A stretch of 64,000 nt of DNA, taken from the NCBI GenBank assembly GCA_964526785.1, contig CAZGMJ010000003.1, positions 134,567-198,566 on the forward strand. The letters are read 5' to 3'. The translations under genes were made by a program, and so were the position numbers. Source of the stretch: CAZGMJ01 sp964526785. GTDB taxonomy: Bacteria > Planctomycetota > Phycisphaerae > Sedimentisphaerales > Anaerobacaceae. The notes beneath the pieces were generated by a model. The model had not been told where the DNA came from, did not search any database, and saw nothing but the letters and a program-made list of their open reading frames with translations. Of this stretch, positions 32,865-41,747 are shown in pieces. Numbering within the stretch: the first letter of the stretch is position 1; every line of letters starts with the position of its first letter.

Positions 32865-33374
32865 CTACTCGAATATCTTCTGCAAAAACCACTCGAACTT
32901 CTTCGCGATCTGCTCCGTCGCCTGCTCGACGTCCTCGGACTGCACGTTGATCCAGTGCACGAAAAGCCGCCCGTCGTCCGTCAGATCGACCGTCAGCGTG
33001 CCCGGCGTCAGCGTGATCGAATTCGCCAGCGCCGTAATCGCCGAATCGCTCTTCAGGTTCGTCCTGACCTCCACAATCCCCGGCTTGATCGGCATCTTCG
33101 GATGCACCGCCCGGTACACCACATCCAGATTCGCCTTGATCACGTAATAGAAAAACACGGGCACATACAACACGAACCAGAACGCCCGCACGGGCGACAG
33201 AAACACATGATGCTCTCTCGGCAGCATCTCATGAAACAACACCGCAACTATCGCCGACGCAATCAGACCCGCCACGACCACCTGAATATCGACCCCGCCC
33301 CCGACAAAAGGCCACGTCAGCAGCATCCAGATCACAAAAGCCAGCACGAAATAGATCAGCCGTCTCATAAGCAA
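32865..33374 (-). CDS. mrpE: Mrp antiporter subunit MrpE-like
   Basis: A 169-residue MrpE/MnhE-family protein: two N-terminal membrane helices (LIYFVLAFVIWMLLTWPFV and IQVVVAGLIASAIVAVLF), a third near VLYVPVFFYYVIKANLDVVY, then a soluble part with the family's NSITLTPGTLTVDL. In the Mrp complex it is needed for assembly and stability. Standard position between mrpD and mrpF, 6 nt after mrpD. Confidence 0.87.
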   Translation of the reverse strand: MLMRRLIYFVLAFVIWMLLTWPFVGGGVDIQVVVAGLIASAIVAVLFHEMLPREHHVFLSPVRAFWFVLYVPVFFYYVIKANLDVVYRAVHPKMPIKPGIVEVRTNLKSDSAITALANSITLTPGTLTVDLTDDGRLFVHWINVQSEDVEQATEQIAKKFEWFLQKIFE

Positions 33375-33380
33375 CTCGCA

Positions 33381-34898
33381 TCACGTATTCATTATTGCCA
33401 TCGCGTACCCGAAACCGTCCGTCAACGTCTCCACCGCCGGCTCCAGAATGCTCCCCCGCAGACTCGGCACAAGCACCAGCAGCCCCATCAGCACACACAG
33501 ACACGCCAGAAACGCCATCGCCAGCAGCATCGAACCCGTATTCTCCCGCACCCCCGAAAGATTCTCAGGCAGTTCGCCCAGGAAAATATACCGCTGCACC
33601 TTCAAGAACGAAATCAACGTCACCAGACTCACAACCACCGTCACCACCGCCAGACCGATGAAGCCCGCCTGCACCGCCGCAATCACCAGTATCATCTTGC
33701 TCCAGAACCCGTTGAACGGCGGCACGCCCGCGATCGCCGCCGACGCCACCGTGCACGTCGTGCGCGTATAAGGCAGCCGCTCCACCAGCCCGCCCATCTC
33801 CTTGAGCTGCCGCGTTCCCGTCGCCATCTCCACCGAACCGCTCGCCAGAAACAGCAGCGACTTGAACACCGCGTGGTTCACCAGATGAAACAACCCGCCC
33901 AGGATAGCCAGCGCCGCCCACTCGATCCTTCCCCCGCGCGCCAGTATCAACGCCCCCATGCCGATACCCAGAACGACGTACCCCATCTGCGAGATGCTGT
34001 GGTACGCAAGCAGCCGCTTGAAATCCCACTGCCCGACCGCCAGAAACACCCCGATCACCATGCTCAATACACCCAGCACGATCAGGATCCACGCCACCAT
34101 CACCGACACGCCGAAAATGTTGAACACCAGACGAGCGATCGCATACACCCCAAGAGCCTTGATCAGCACGCCCGACAGCATCGCCGAAATCGGCGCCGGC
34201 GCTGCCGGATGCGCATCCGGCAGCCACGCATGAAACGGCACCAGCGCCGCCTTCAACCCGAATCCCGCGATGAACAGAGCCAGTGCAAATGTCAGCCCGC
34301 GATTCAAACCCGACCCCTGAACCGACCGCGAAATATACGCCATATTCAGCGATCCCGTATTGCCGTAAACCAGCGCCACGCCCAGCAGGATCATCGCCGA
34401 CGCCACGCTGCCCAGCACCATATACTTGAACGACGCCTCCAGTTCCTCATGCTCGCAGCCAAAGCCAACCAGTGCGTAGGACGCAATCGACGCGATCTCC
34501 AGAAAAACAAAGAGGTTGAAAATGTCCCCCGACAGCACCACGCCGTTCATGCCCGCAATCATCAGCATGAACAGACTCAGGTACTTCGCCTTGGCCGTAT
34601 ACTGCTCCATGTACCGAATGCTGAACACCACCGCCGCCGCGCTCACGATACTGATCGCCAGCAGCAGCAGCGAACTCAGCCCGTCCAGCACCATGTTGAT
34701 CCCCAGCGGTATCGACCACGTACCTATCTCATATACCGCGAACCTGCCGATCGACCCGACCGACAACGCCAGCAAAGCCAGCGTCACGATCGTCGCCAGG
34801 CCCGTCGCCCCCGCCTTCCCCCTCCTGCCGAACAACGGCAGCACGAACGCCGTCACCAGCGGCAGCGCAACGAAAACAGGCAGCGGTATAGTGCTCAT
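33381..34898 (-). CDS. mrpD: Mrp antiporter subunit MrpD-like (NuoN/M-type ion pump)
   Basis: A 505-residue integral membrane protein with about 14 helices of the proton-translocating NuoL/M/N family. Seen: GDIFNLFVFLEIASIASYALVG (conserved Glu of helix 5), GFGLKAALVPFHAWLPDAHPAAPAPISAMLSG (conserved Lys of helix 7 and the amphipathic motif), and LAYHSISQMGYVVLGIG. It should translocate H+ or Na+. Overlaps mrpC by 4 nt. With the NuoL-like gene at 36295-38157, it gives the complex two antiporter-type subunits. Confidence 0.9.
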   Translation of the reverse strand: MSTIPLPVFVALPLVTAFVLPLFGRRGKAGATGLATIVTLALLALSVGSIGRFAVYEIGTWSIPLGINMVLDGLSSLLLLAISIVSAAAVVFSIRYMEQYTAKAKYLSLFMLMIAGMNGVVLSGDIFNLFVFLEIASIASYALVGFGCEHEELEASFKYMVLGSVASAMILLGVALVYGNTGSLNMAYISRSVQGSGLNRGLTFALALFIAGFGLKAALVPFHAWLPDAHPAAPAPISAMLSGVLIKALGVYAIARLVFNIFGVSVMVAWILIVLGVLSMVIGVFLAVGQWDFKRLLAYHSISQMGYVVLGIGMGALILARGGRIEWAALAILGGLFHLVNHAVFKSLLFLASGSVEMATGTRQLKEMGGLVERLPYTRTTCTVASAAIAGVPPFNGFWSKMILVIAAVQAGFIGLAVVTVVVSLVTLISFLKVQRYIFLGELPENLSGVRENTGSMLLAMAFLACLCVLMGLLVLVPSLRGSILEPAVETLTDGFGYAMAIMNT

Positions 34899-35272
34899 CC
34901 TTTCAGCCTCCGGATCTCGGTAATGTCAAATGTGCCGTATTTCTCGTACGTCCGCACGCATATCGAAATCATCAGCGCCAGCGACCCGAGGCTGATCACA
35001 ATCGCCGTCAGAACCAGCGCCTGAGGAAGCGGATCTACCGACGAACTGATGAAAGCCTGCACCGGCTGCATCTGCCCGCCCGCCGACCTGGTCACCTGGC
35101 CGTTCTCGATAATCGGCGCCACGCCTCCCGCTCGATAACCGATCATAATCAGCAGCAGATTCACCGCGTACTCCATCACCACGATCCCGATGACAATCTT
35201 GACCATGTTCTTCTTCACGACCGCACAGTACAGCCCGATCATGAACAGCAGAAAACACAACGCGTAAGGCAT
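34895..35272 (-). CDS. mrpC: Mrp antiporter subunit MrpC-like (NuoK-type)
   Basis: A 125-residue protein with three membrane helices related to NuoK. The family Glu in helix 2 is present (VVMEYAVNLLLIMIGY) and the third helix follows VDPLPQALVLTAIVISLG, the usual DPxxQALxLTAIVI signature of MrpC/MnhC. It is larger than minimal NuoK because of a loop rich in Gly and Gln between helices 2 and 3. Coupled to mrpD by a 4-nt overlap. Confidence 0.88.
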   Translation of the reverse strand: MPYALCFLLFMIGLYCAVVKKNMVKIVIGIVVMEYAVNLLLIMIGYRAGGVAPIIENGQVTRSAGGQMQPVQAFISSSVDPLPQALVLTAIVISLGSLALMISICVRTYEKYGTFDITEIRRLKG

Positions 35273-35290
35273 AGAACCGGCCCTTTCCTT

Positions 35291-35740
35291 TCAGCTCTCC
35301 TCGCCCGACCTGCGGAACACCGACAAAATGAAAATCACAAGAAACAGCGACGCCCCCACCTTCAGCCCGATCGCAATATTGGACAGCGGAATCGTTCCCG
35401 AACTGATCAGCCTGAACGGCTCGCCGGGCAGATACTTCTGGTACAGAAAATTGACGAAGAACACGCCGCCGAAGACAAATCCCAGCACCGCCACCAGCGC
35501 AAAGGCAAAGGCGCCGATGCAATCCAGCTTCGAACCCAGTGACAACGGCAGATTCTCCTCCGCAAACTCCCTGCCGAACGCCAGCATCAACAGCACGTAG
35601 GACGACGCCAGAATCACACCGCCCGCAAATCCGCCGCCGGGCGTCAGATGCCCGAACAGAGTGATATAAATGCCGAACAGAAATATCAGCACCTTCACCC
35701 AACTGCTGATCGTCTTGACGATAACCGACATGCCCTTCAT
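35291..35740 (-). CDS. mrpB: Mrp antiporter subunit MrpB-like
   Basis: A 149-residue MnhB-domain membrane protein: helix 1 VKVLIFLFGIYITLFG, then the signature HLTPGGGFAGGVILASSYVLLMLAFG, and two more helices ending VGASLFLVIFILSVFRRSGE. Overlaps the upstream gene by ATGA. In Mbh-type hydrogenases this corresponds to MbhF. Start could also be the second Met (MSVIVK), 9 nt on. Confidence 0.87.
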   Translation of the reverse strand: MKGMSVIVKTISSWVKVLIFLFGIYITLFGHLTPGGGFAGGVILASSYVLLMLAFGREFAEENLPLSLGSKLDCIGAFAFALVAVLGFVFGGVFFVNFLYQKYLPGEPFRLISSGTIPLSNIAIGLKVGASLFLVIFILSVFRRSGEES

Positions 35741-36288
35741 ATATCCGAATCCTCCAGCCGCTTCCGGCTCTTCTGCCGCAATATAACAGTAGCCCCGAGA
35801 ATCGACGTAAACAGCACCGTCGCCTCGCCCAGCGTATCGTACGCCCGGAAATCGAGGATCACCGAAGCCACCACGTTCGCCGCCCCTGTCTTCTCCAGTC
35901 CCTCTTCTAAATACACGCGCGAGGCCGCATCAGGCGCCTCGGCGAATATCGGCGCACCGAATTCAGGCAGCGCCTCGACGACTCTGGCCCCGAAGAGGAA
36001 GATCATGAAGATGACCACCACCGAAACAACCGTCCCGAAGAACTCCTTGTCTCCGCTGATGAAAGTCAAATCGCGCGAAATGGTCGCCCGAATCAGAATG
36101 ATCAGACCCAGCACCTCAACTACGATCTGCGTAATCGCAATGTCGGGCGCCCGCAGGAATAGAAACATCAAGGACGCACCGAATCCGATGGCCCCGATAC
36201 AGATCACCGCGCTAAGCAGATTCTTCGTCTCCACCGCCACGAGTGCCGCAATGATCATGAATACCAGCAGGATATAGAAGATAGCCAT
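35737..36288 (-). CDS. MrpA C-terminal-like subunit (MbhD/MbhE fusion)
   Basis: A 183-residue membrane protein that combines two elements usually found at the C-terminus of MrpA: a DUF4040/MbhD-type part (AVICIGAIGFGASLMFLFLRAPDIAITQIVVEVLGLIILI) and an MbhE-type part ending in ASVILDFRAYDTLGEATVLFTSILGATVIL. In P. furiosus Mbh these are two separate small proteins; here they are one chain, separate from the large antiporter subunit. With the 620-residue NuoL-like protein upstream it makes a split MrpA. Six nt separate it from that gene. Confidence 0.85.
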   Translation of the reverse strand: MAIFYILLVFMIIAALVAVETKNLLSAVICIGAIGFGASLMFLFLRAPDIAITQIVVEVLGLIILIRATISRDLTFISGDKEFFGTVVSVVVIFMIFLFGARVVEALPEFGAPIFAEAPDAASRVYLEEGLEKTGAANVVASVILDFRAYDTLGEATVLFTSILGATVILRQKSRKRLEDSDI

Positions 36289-36294
36289 ACTACC

Positions 36295-38157
36295 TCACCT
36301 GATTTCACTTACCACTAAGAGAATCGCCAGCAAACCGAGCGTCACCCACGTCAGATACATTGGCAGCACGCCCGAATGCATCCACCGCAGAAAGCCCGTC
36401 AGCGCCAGCCCCAGCCTGCCGAACTGATCGTAAGGATCGAAATACCGCTTCTCCTGGCCCGCGTACATCTGCCGCAAACCACCCATCGAAGAGATGGTCT
36501 TGTAGAAATGCGTGCCGGGAATAATCATCTGATCGTTTTCGGGCGATTCGCCGCAGGTCCATGTCGATACGATTCGCACGTTCGCCGACAGCCTGCAAAC
36601 CGCCCAGATCAGCACGCCGATGCCGATCGCAGCCGCCATCAGCACCGTAGCCAGTTCCGAGTTCCACGTACTCAGCAGCGTCGTTCCGTCATCGATGCCC
36701 AGCGCCGGGAAGATGAAATACTCCAGCGGAATCCAGTACGCCACACCGAAAACGACACAAAGCACGGCCAGCACGACCATGGGAACGTTCTGCAGCGTGG
36801 AAACTCTCCGAATCTCTTTCAATCCGCTGGGCGGCCGTGACAGGAAAACCGAATGTATGATCTTCACAAAAGACGCCAGCGTCAGCGCGCTGCCGAACAT
36901 CGCGCACGTCAGCCAGACCGGCCACAAACGCCCCGCCGTCCCGACCTCCGCGCCGCCCATATCGATCACGCCCTGATACACCATCCACTTGGAAACGAAC
37001 CCGTTAAGCGGCGGCACCCCCGAAATACTCAGAGACGCAATTACGCACGCCCAGAACGTAACGGGGATCTTACGGGCAAGTCCGCCCAACTCGTCCAGTT
37101 CCGCCGTGCCGGTCGACTGCTCCACCGCTCCGCTGCACAGGAAAAGACAGCACTTGTAAATCGCGTTGTTCACCATGTGAAACACACCCCCCGCGATTCC
37201 AATCGGCGTGCCCGTCGCAATGCCGAGCACCATATATCCGACCTGACTGATCGCATGGTACGAAAGCAGACGCTTGAAATTGTGCTGCACCATCGCAATC
37301 ATCACCGCCACGATAATGGTCGCCGCCCCGATCACAGACAGCACGACCGTCATCGCTCCGCCCGTTATCACGAACAATTCCCGGACGACCACCACCAGCA
37401 GGTATATCCCCAGCAGCTTGTCCAGCGCCGCCGGCAGAAGCGCCATCGCCGAAACCGGCGCAGACTCGCCGCTCGTCGGCAGCCACGTATGCAGCGGCAT
37501 CGCTCCCGCCTTCGTAATCGCCGCCAGCAGCAGCAGCAGAAAAGCTGCTATCGGCCCAGCCGAATCCGCCGACAGCGTGATCTTCGATATCTCGAACGTT
37601 CCCCCCGCCAGCACCCATACCATCGCGATCCCGAGTAGAAAAGCGCCGTCCGAGGCCCCGATCATCGCGAAACTCTTCGTCGCCGCAAAGTTGGAATTCC
37701 GGCCCCCCGTCGATATGAGCAGATACAGAGAGACCGTCACAATCTCCCAGAATATCAGCAGAAATAGCAGGTGCTCCGACAGCAATATCCCCGCCGCACC
37801 GCCGATGGTCAGCAGAACCGAGCCATAGAACTCATTCTGTCGCTTCGCCCCCGCCATCGATCGCAGCGAATACACCGTGATCAACACCCCGAACCCCATC
37901 GCGAACAAAAGCACGAACGCCCGAAGCCGGGTCACGGTCAAAAGCAGCGTCAAATCCAGCCCGCCGACCTCCGCTATCGCCCACGAAAAGCTCCCCTCCC
38001 CCACCCTGAAGACCCGCATCGCAAGCACAAACGCCATCAGCGAAACCACCACCGTCGCCACCCGGGACAGACCCCTGAGCATGTTGGGCAGAAACAACAC
38101 CACAAAACCCAGCACAAGCGGTATGAAAACGATATTGCGCAGAACGTTGGCTTCCAC
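36295..38157 (-). CDS. NuoL/HyfB-like membrane subunit of group 4 hydrogenase (MrpA N-terminal-like)
   Basis: A 620-residue membrane protein of the NuoL/M family. Conserved ion-channel features are visible: HLLFLLIFWEIVTVSLYLLIS (Glu of helix 5), LAAITKAGAMPLHTWLPTSGESAPVSAMALLPAALDKLLG (helix 7 Lys and amphipathic helix), LLSYHAISQVGYMVLGIATG and FHMVNNAIYKCCLFLCSG. The last about 140 residues, beyond the 14-helix core, include a soluble stretch (ESPENDQMIIPGTHFYKTIS) and a final helix, like HyfB/EchA-type relatives. It probably forms the second ion path of the complex, between the hydrogenase core and the Mrp small subunits. Confidence 0.88.
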   Translation of the reverse strand: MEANVLRNIVFIPLVLGFVVLFLPNMLRGLSRVATVVVSLMAFVLAMRVFRVGEGSFSWAIAEVGGLDLTLLLTVTRLRAFVLLFAMGFGVLITVYSLRSMAGAKRQNEFYGSVLLTIGGAAGILLSEHLLFLLIFWEIVTVSLYLLISTGGRNSNFAATKSFAMIGASDGAFLLGIAMVWVLAGGTFEISKITLSADSAGPIAAFLLLLLAAITKAGAMPLHTWLPTSGESAPVSAMALLPAALDKLLGIYLLVVVVRELFVITGGAMTVVLSVIGAATIIVAVMIAMVQHNFKRLLSYHAISQVGYMVLGIATGTPIGIAGGVFHMVNNAIYKCCLFLCSGAVEQSTGTAELDELGGLARKIPVTFWACVIASLSISGVPPLNGFVSKWMVYQGVIDMGGAEVGTAGRLWPVWLTCAMFGSALTLASFVKIIHSVFLSRPPSGLKEIRRVSTLQNVPMVVLAVLCVVFGVAYWIPLEYFIFPALGIDDGTTLLSTWNSELATVLMAAAIGIGVLIWAVCRLSANVRIVSTWTCGESPENDQMIIPGTHFYKTISSMGGLRQMYAGQEKRYFDPYDQFGRLGLALTGFLRWMHSGVLPMYLTWVTLGLLAILLVVSEIR

Positions 38158-39375
38158 TTAGAGATCCTCCAGCTTCAGTTTCGGCGCTCCAATTTCGCGC
38201 ATGAGTCTCGCCGTTTTCTCCCTGCTCAACGCCAGCAGCCGATCGTAATCATGCGTGACCGTACCCCGCGAATCCACAACCGCCATACGCTCGGTGCAAC
38301 TGTAGCACGGATCGACCGCCGCCAGCGTCAGCGTCACATCCGCAACGTGTTGCCCGATACAGGACGCTCGAAACGATGGCACATTCACATAGCTCGGCGC
38401 CCGCATCTTGTGGCGCACCGGCCGATTCCCGCCGTCGCTCCGCACGTAATGAAAGGTCTCTCCCCTCGGAGCCTCTGCGTGCCCGCACCCTTCGCCCGCA
38501 GGAATCTCCTTCACCTCCGCCGCAACAGGTCCGCCCGGCAGCTTCCTCAGCGCTTCCTTCACCATCTTGATCGATTCGAACGTCTCAAGCAGCCGCACCA
38601 CCGCCTTGGCAAAGACATCACCGGCCGGCTCAGAGATAACACTCCACTCCAGATCCCCGTATGCGGCGTACGGATCGTCGTGCCGAACGTCGATGGCGAC
38701 CCCGCTGCCCCGCGCCGTCGGTCCCGTCACGGCAAACTTCGTCGCATCCTCCTTGCTCAGTACGCCCACTCCCTTGAGCCGTGCGTGCAAAACAGGATCG
38801 TCCAGCACCGCCTTGGTCAGCATTTCCGTCTTCTTCTCAATCTCGTCCAATTCTGCCAGTATCTTCGGCTTCAACTCGTCGGGAATGTCCTCTCGGCATC
38901 CCCCTACCCGAACGTTGCCGTAGTTGTTCCGATTGCCCGTAATCTCCTCCAGCAGATCGAGAACGGGCTCGCGGTATTTCCACGCCCACATGAAGACCGT
39001 GTCGTACCCGATAAAGTGCCCGCCCAGACCGACCCACAGAATATGGCTGTGAATTCGCTCCAACTCGTTGATAATTGTCCGTACGTATCTCGCCCGATCC
39101 GGCACCTCGACATCCGTAAACTCCTCCACCGCCTGCACGTATGCCAACGGATGCGACGCCGAACAAATGCCGCAGATGCGCGACACCAGATAAGGCACCT
39201 GATCGAACTGCAGCGTCTCGCTGATCCCCTCCATGCCGCGATGGTTGTACGATATCCGAACGTCGATATCCGTCACAATCTCGCCGTCCAGCGTAAGCTG
39301 GAAGTACTCCATCTCCTCCTGCAGCGGATGAAACGGCCCGACCGCAAGAACCGGCTTGTTTGTTCTCTGCTTCAT
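38158..39375 (-). CDS. Group 4 [NiFe]-hydrogenase large (catalytic) subunit
   Basis: A 405-residue catalytic subunit. Both nickel-binding motifs are intact: RICGICSASH near residue 67 and DPCYSC near 355. After DPCYSCTER a tail of about 46 residues begins MAVVD, matching the cleaved C-terminal extension of HycE-type subunits, the target of the protease encoded at 31044-31541. The sequence belongs to the NuoD/HycE/MbhL/EchE lineage of membrane hydrogenases that reduce protons with low-potential ferredoxin or oxidise H2. The NuoC-like domain that HycE carries at its N-terminus is here a separate gene, overlapping by 4 nt upstream. Confidence 0.92.
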   Translation of the reverse strand: MKQRTNKPVLAVGPFHPLQEEMEYFQLTLDGEIVTDIDVRISYNHRGMEGISETLQFDQVPYLVSRICGICSASHPLAYVQAVEEFTDVEVPDRARYVRTIINELERIHSHILWVGLGGHFIGYDTVFMWAWKYREPVLDLLEEITGNRNNYGNVRVGGCREDIPDELKPKILAELDEIEKKTEMLTKAVLDDPVLHARLKGVGVLSKEDATKFAVTGPTARGSGVAIDVRHDDPYAAYGDLEWSVISEPAGDVFAKAVVRLLETFESIKMVKEALRKLPGGPVAAEVKEIPAGEGCGHAEAPRGETFHYVRSDGGNRPVRHKMRAPSYVNVPSFRASCIGQHVADVTLTLAAVDPCYSCTERMAVVDSRGTVTHDYDRLLALSREKTARLMREIGAPKLKLEDL

Positions 39376-39812
39376 GTCCGTGCCTTCTTCCTCAACGGAT
39401 ATTCACCGTCGGGCCAGTCGTCAGCCAGCACCAGCCGCCGCATATCCGGATGATTCACAAACTCGATACCGAACTCGTCGTGCATCTCCCGCTCGATCCA
39501 CTCGGCCCCCGGCAGAAACTGACCGATCGACTCAACCGCCGGATGCGCGTAGTCCCGAATGAACGCCTTGGTCGTAACCACGCACCCGACCGCGTCATCC
39601 GAGAAGTGGTACAGAACCTCGAAATGGTCCGCGCAGTCCATAGCCGTCGCAATCGCGAACCGCAACCCCAGTTCCTCATACAGGAACTTGTTCACCGCAA
39701 AGCTGCTCTCGCCCTCGCACAGTAGATACACGCGCCTGTCCGTCGTCCACACCACATCCGTCAACGACTCCCGAATCGGCCCCAGCTTGCTTTCTATCTC
39801 GTTCTTGCTCAT
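39372..39812 (-). CDS. NuoC-like subunit of group 4 hydrogenase (MbhK/EchD-type)
   Basis: A 146-residue protein of the complex I 30-kDa subunit family: FEVLYHFSDDAVGCVVTTKAF, then the signature AEWIEREMHDEFGIEFVNHPDMRRL and the end WPDGEYPLRK. It is a structural subunit at the base of the hydrogenase arm, joining large and small subunits. Overlaps the large-subunit gene by ATGA. Confidence 0.9.
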   Translation of the reverse strand: MSKNEIESKLGPIRESLTDVVWTTDRRVYLLCEGESSFAVNKFLYEELGLRFAIATAMDCADHFEVLYHFSDDAVGCVVTTKAFIRDYAHPAVESIGQFLPGAEWIEREMHDEFGIEFVNHPDMRRLVLADDWPDGEYPLRKKART

Positions 39813-39825
39813 AGTTGCATACCGC

Positions 39826-40257
39826 CTATATGGCCGAAAGTGCCTTGACCACGCCAGAAATCATCGCCTCGGGCTTCGGCGGACACCCGGGCACATACGC
39901 AATGATCGCATTGGGATCCTCCTCGCGTAGAACCTTGTCCACCGGCCCGGCTACGTGGTACCCGCCGTGAAAAATCCCCGTGTCGCACGCGCACGCCCCC
40001 ATCGCAAAAACGACGCAGGGCTTCGACGTCTGCCGATACACGTCCCGCAAACGCGGCGCAGCCTGCCGCGTCACCACGCCCGTCACCAGCAGCGCATCGG
40101 CGTGCCGGGGCGACCCGACGAGCTTGATGCCGAAACGCTCCACGTCGAACTTCGGCGTCAACAGATTCACGATCTCGATGTCGCAGTTGTTGCACGCACC
40201 GGTATTGACGTGAAAGACCCAAACCGACTTCTTCAGCGACCACATTTTCCAGTTCAT
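39826..40257 (-). CDS. Group 4 [NiFe]-hydrogenase small subunit (NuoB/MbhJ/EchC-type)
   Basis: A 143-residue small subunit with the four Cys of the proximal [4Fe-4S] cluster: GACNNCDIE (two Cys), MGACACDTG and VPGCPPKPEAM. It passes electrons between the NuoI-type ferredoxin subunit and the NiFe site. Length and the absence of a signal peptide fit the group 4 type. Ten nt separate it from the NuoH-like gene upstream. Confidence 0.9.
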   Translation of the reverse strand: MNWKMWSLKKSVWVFHVNTGACNNCDIEIVNLLTPKFDVERFGIKLVGSPRHADALLVTGVVTRQAAPRLRDVYRQTSKPCVVFAMGACACDTGIFHGGYHVAGPVDKVLREEDPNAIIAYVPGCPPKPEAMISGVVKALSAI

Positions 40258-40266
40258 GAACGTACC

Positions 40267-41199
40267 CTACAGCCAGCCGATACCCGCATAATTGCCGATC
40301 CCGGCCAGTACAATCGCAATAACCATCGCTACGCCGCAATATACCCAGAAGAACCGCATCGCCTGATCGATGCGCACCCGCGGATTCGTATTCTTGATCA
40401 GAATCACCAGAACCAGAACGAGCACGTATTTGCACAAACCCCAGAACAAACTCCATCCCGAGGCCCCGAATCCGCCCAGAAAAACCATCACCAGAAACAA
40501 CGGCAGCGCTACCAGCATGACCGCCTGCATCAGCTTCCACGCCGCCAGCAACGCACCCGAATACTCGATAATGACCCCGCTGGCCAGTTCGGTCTCCGAT
40601 TCGGCAATATCGAACGGCACAAAACCCAGCTTTGCCTGAATGCAAAGCAGCGACACCAGAAAAGCCAGCATCCCCGAAACGCTCAGCGCCACCGCCGAAT
40701 CCGCTATCGACGCGAGATCCAGCCGCCCCCCGCTCTTGATAATCACCACAACGAAAGCCAGAATCAACGGCAGTTCGTACCCCATCACCAGCTTCATTTC
40801 CCTGCTCGTACCCAGCGCCGCGTGCGGACTGGCGCTGGCGCTGCTGCCGAGTATCAGCGCCAGTGACGGCACCACCAGCAGATAAACCGCAACAATCACG
40901 TCCCCCACAAAAGCCGAACCCGTAAACGTCGTGCGCCACAGAATGATCGAAAGCAGCAGAATCCCTGCAAAGCCCGCCAGCGGCGCGAACATAAACACCG
41001 TCCGCTCAGCCTGCTCCGGCACGAGAATCTCCTTGCCCATCAGCTTCACCACGTCGTAGAAAGGCTGCATCACGGGCGGCCCCACCCGCCATTGCACCAA
41101 AGCACTGACCTTTCGCACGATGTACGACGCCGCCAGGCCAAGCACGATGGTGCCCGGAACGACCAGAACCCAGAACACAACGTTCATCCCCGTACTCAT
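40267..41199 (-). CDS. NuoH-like membrane anchor of group 4 hydrogenase (MbhM/EchB-type)
   Basis: A 310-residue membrane protein with eight helices of the NuoH family. Seen: VRKVSALVQWRVGPPVMQPFYDVVKLMGKE (the conserved quinone-cavity loop of complex I, here part of the coupling site), FVPFDIAESETELASGVIIEYSG with its acidic cluster, and IKNTNPRVRIDQAMRFFW. It anchors the hydrogenase arm to the membrane and links redox chemistry to the ion-pumping subunits. Confidence 0.92.
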   Translation of the reverse strand: MSTGMNVVFWVLVVPGTIVLGLAASYIVRKVSALVQWRVGPPVMQPFYDVVKLMGKEILVPEQAERTVFMFAPLAGFAGILLLSIILWRTTFTGSAFVGDVIVAVYLLVVPSLALILGSSASASPHAALGTSREMKLVMGYELPLILAFVVVIIKSGGRLDLASIADSAVALSVSGMLAFLVSLLCIQAKLGFVPFDIAESETELASGVIIEYSGALLAAWKLMQAVMLVALPLFLVMVFLGGFGASGWSLFWGLCKYVLVLVLVILIKNTNPRVRIDQAMRFFWVYCGVAMVIAIVLAGIGNYAGIGWL

Positions 41200-41720
41200 T
41201 TGCCGGCTGTCTCCTTCTCACTCAAAAACGGCTGCCACAAGTCCCCGTCCCGCACATGAACGACCACGTCCTCGAAAACCTCGACGTAATCCTTCCCTTT
41301 CGGCCGCTCCCCATAATCGATGCTCCCGTCGTCGCACGTCTGCACGCACAACGGCTTCTCCCCCGGCTCCAGCCTCCCCCTGCACACGTCACAAACGCTG
41401 CTCGGATACGGCACCAGATCCGTATAGATCGTCCCGAAAGGACACGCCACCGCGCACGTCCCGCAACCCGTGCATCGCATAGTGTATCGCTTCAAAACCC
41501 CCTCGTCGCCCGCACGCTGCTGCACCTTCTCCAGCGCATCATTCGGACACGCCGCAATACACGGCGCCCCCTTGCACCTGCGGCAAATCAACGCAAACCG
41601 AACCATCTCCAACAACGAATCGAAGCCCCGATTCTCCGGATGATTGCCGTACGAACATTCCACCCCCGACTCCCCCTGGAGCCTGCTCCTGGCCAGATCA
41701 ATTATCAGCTTCGCACTCAT
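41196..41720 (-). CDS. Four-cluster ferredoxin-type electron-transfer subunit (HycB-like)
   Basis: A 174-residue iron-sulfur protein of the HycB/HydN type, with Cys groups CRRCKGAPCIAACP, CTGCGTCAVACPFG and CDVCRGRLEPGEKPLCVQTC for up to four [4Fe-4S] clusters. HycB-like subunits wire an electron-donor module to a group 4 hydrogenase; here it lies between the HydB/HydG-like NAD(P)H module and the membrane subunits, which fits that role. Overlaps the NuoH-like gene by 4 nt. Confidence 0.88.
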   Translation of the reverse strand: MSAKLIIDLARSRLQGESGVECSYGNHPENRGFDSLLEMVRFALICRRCKGAPCIAACPNDALEKVQQRAGDEGVLKRYTMRCTGCGTCAVACPFGTIYTDLVPYPSSVCDVCRGRLEPGEKPLCVQTCDDGSIDYGERPKGKDYVEVFEDVVVHVRDGDLWQPFLSEKETAGK

Positions 41721-41747
41721 AACGCCCTTCGTCCTTCACACGCCTCG

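Noticed and set aside
32955..35024. A 689-codon plus-strand frame opposite mrpC-mrpE
   Set aside because: Composition is almost all Arg, His and Gln, a mirror of membrane-protein codons on the minus strand.
31044..38157. A free-standing Mrp Na+/H+ antiporter operon next to hydrogenase genes
   Set aside because: Overlapping genes run without a break from the hydrogenase subunits into the Mrp genes and on to the NuoI-like subunit and protease, so they form one operon.
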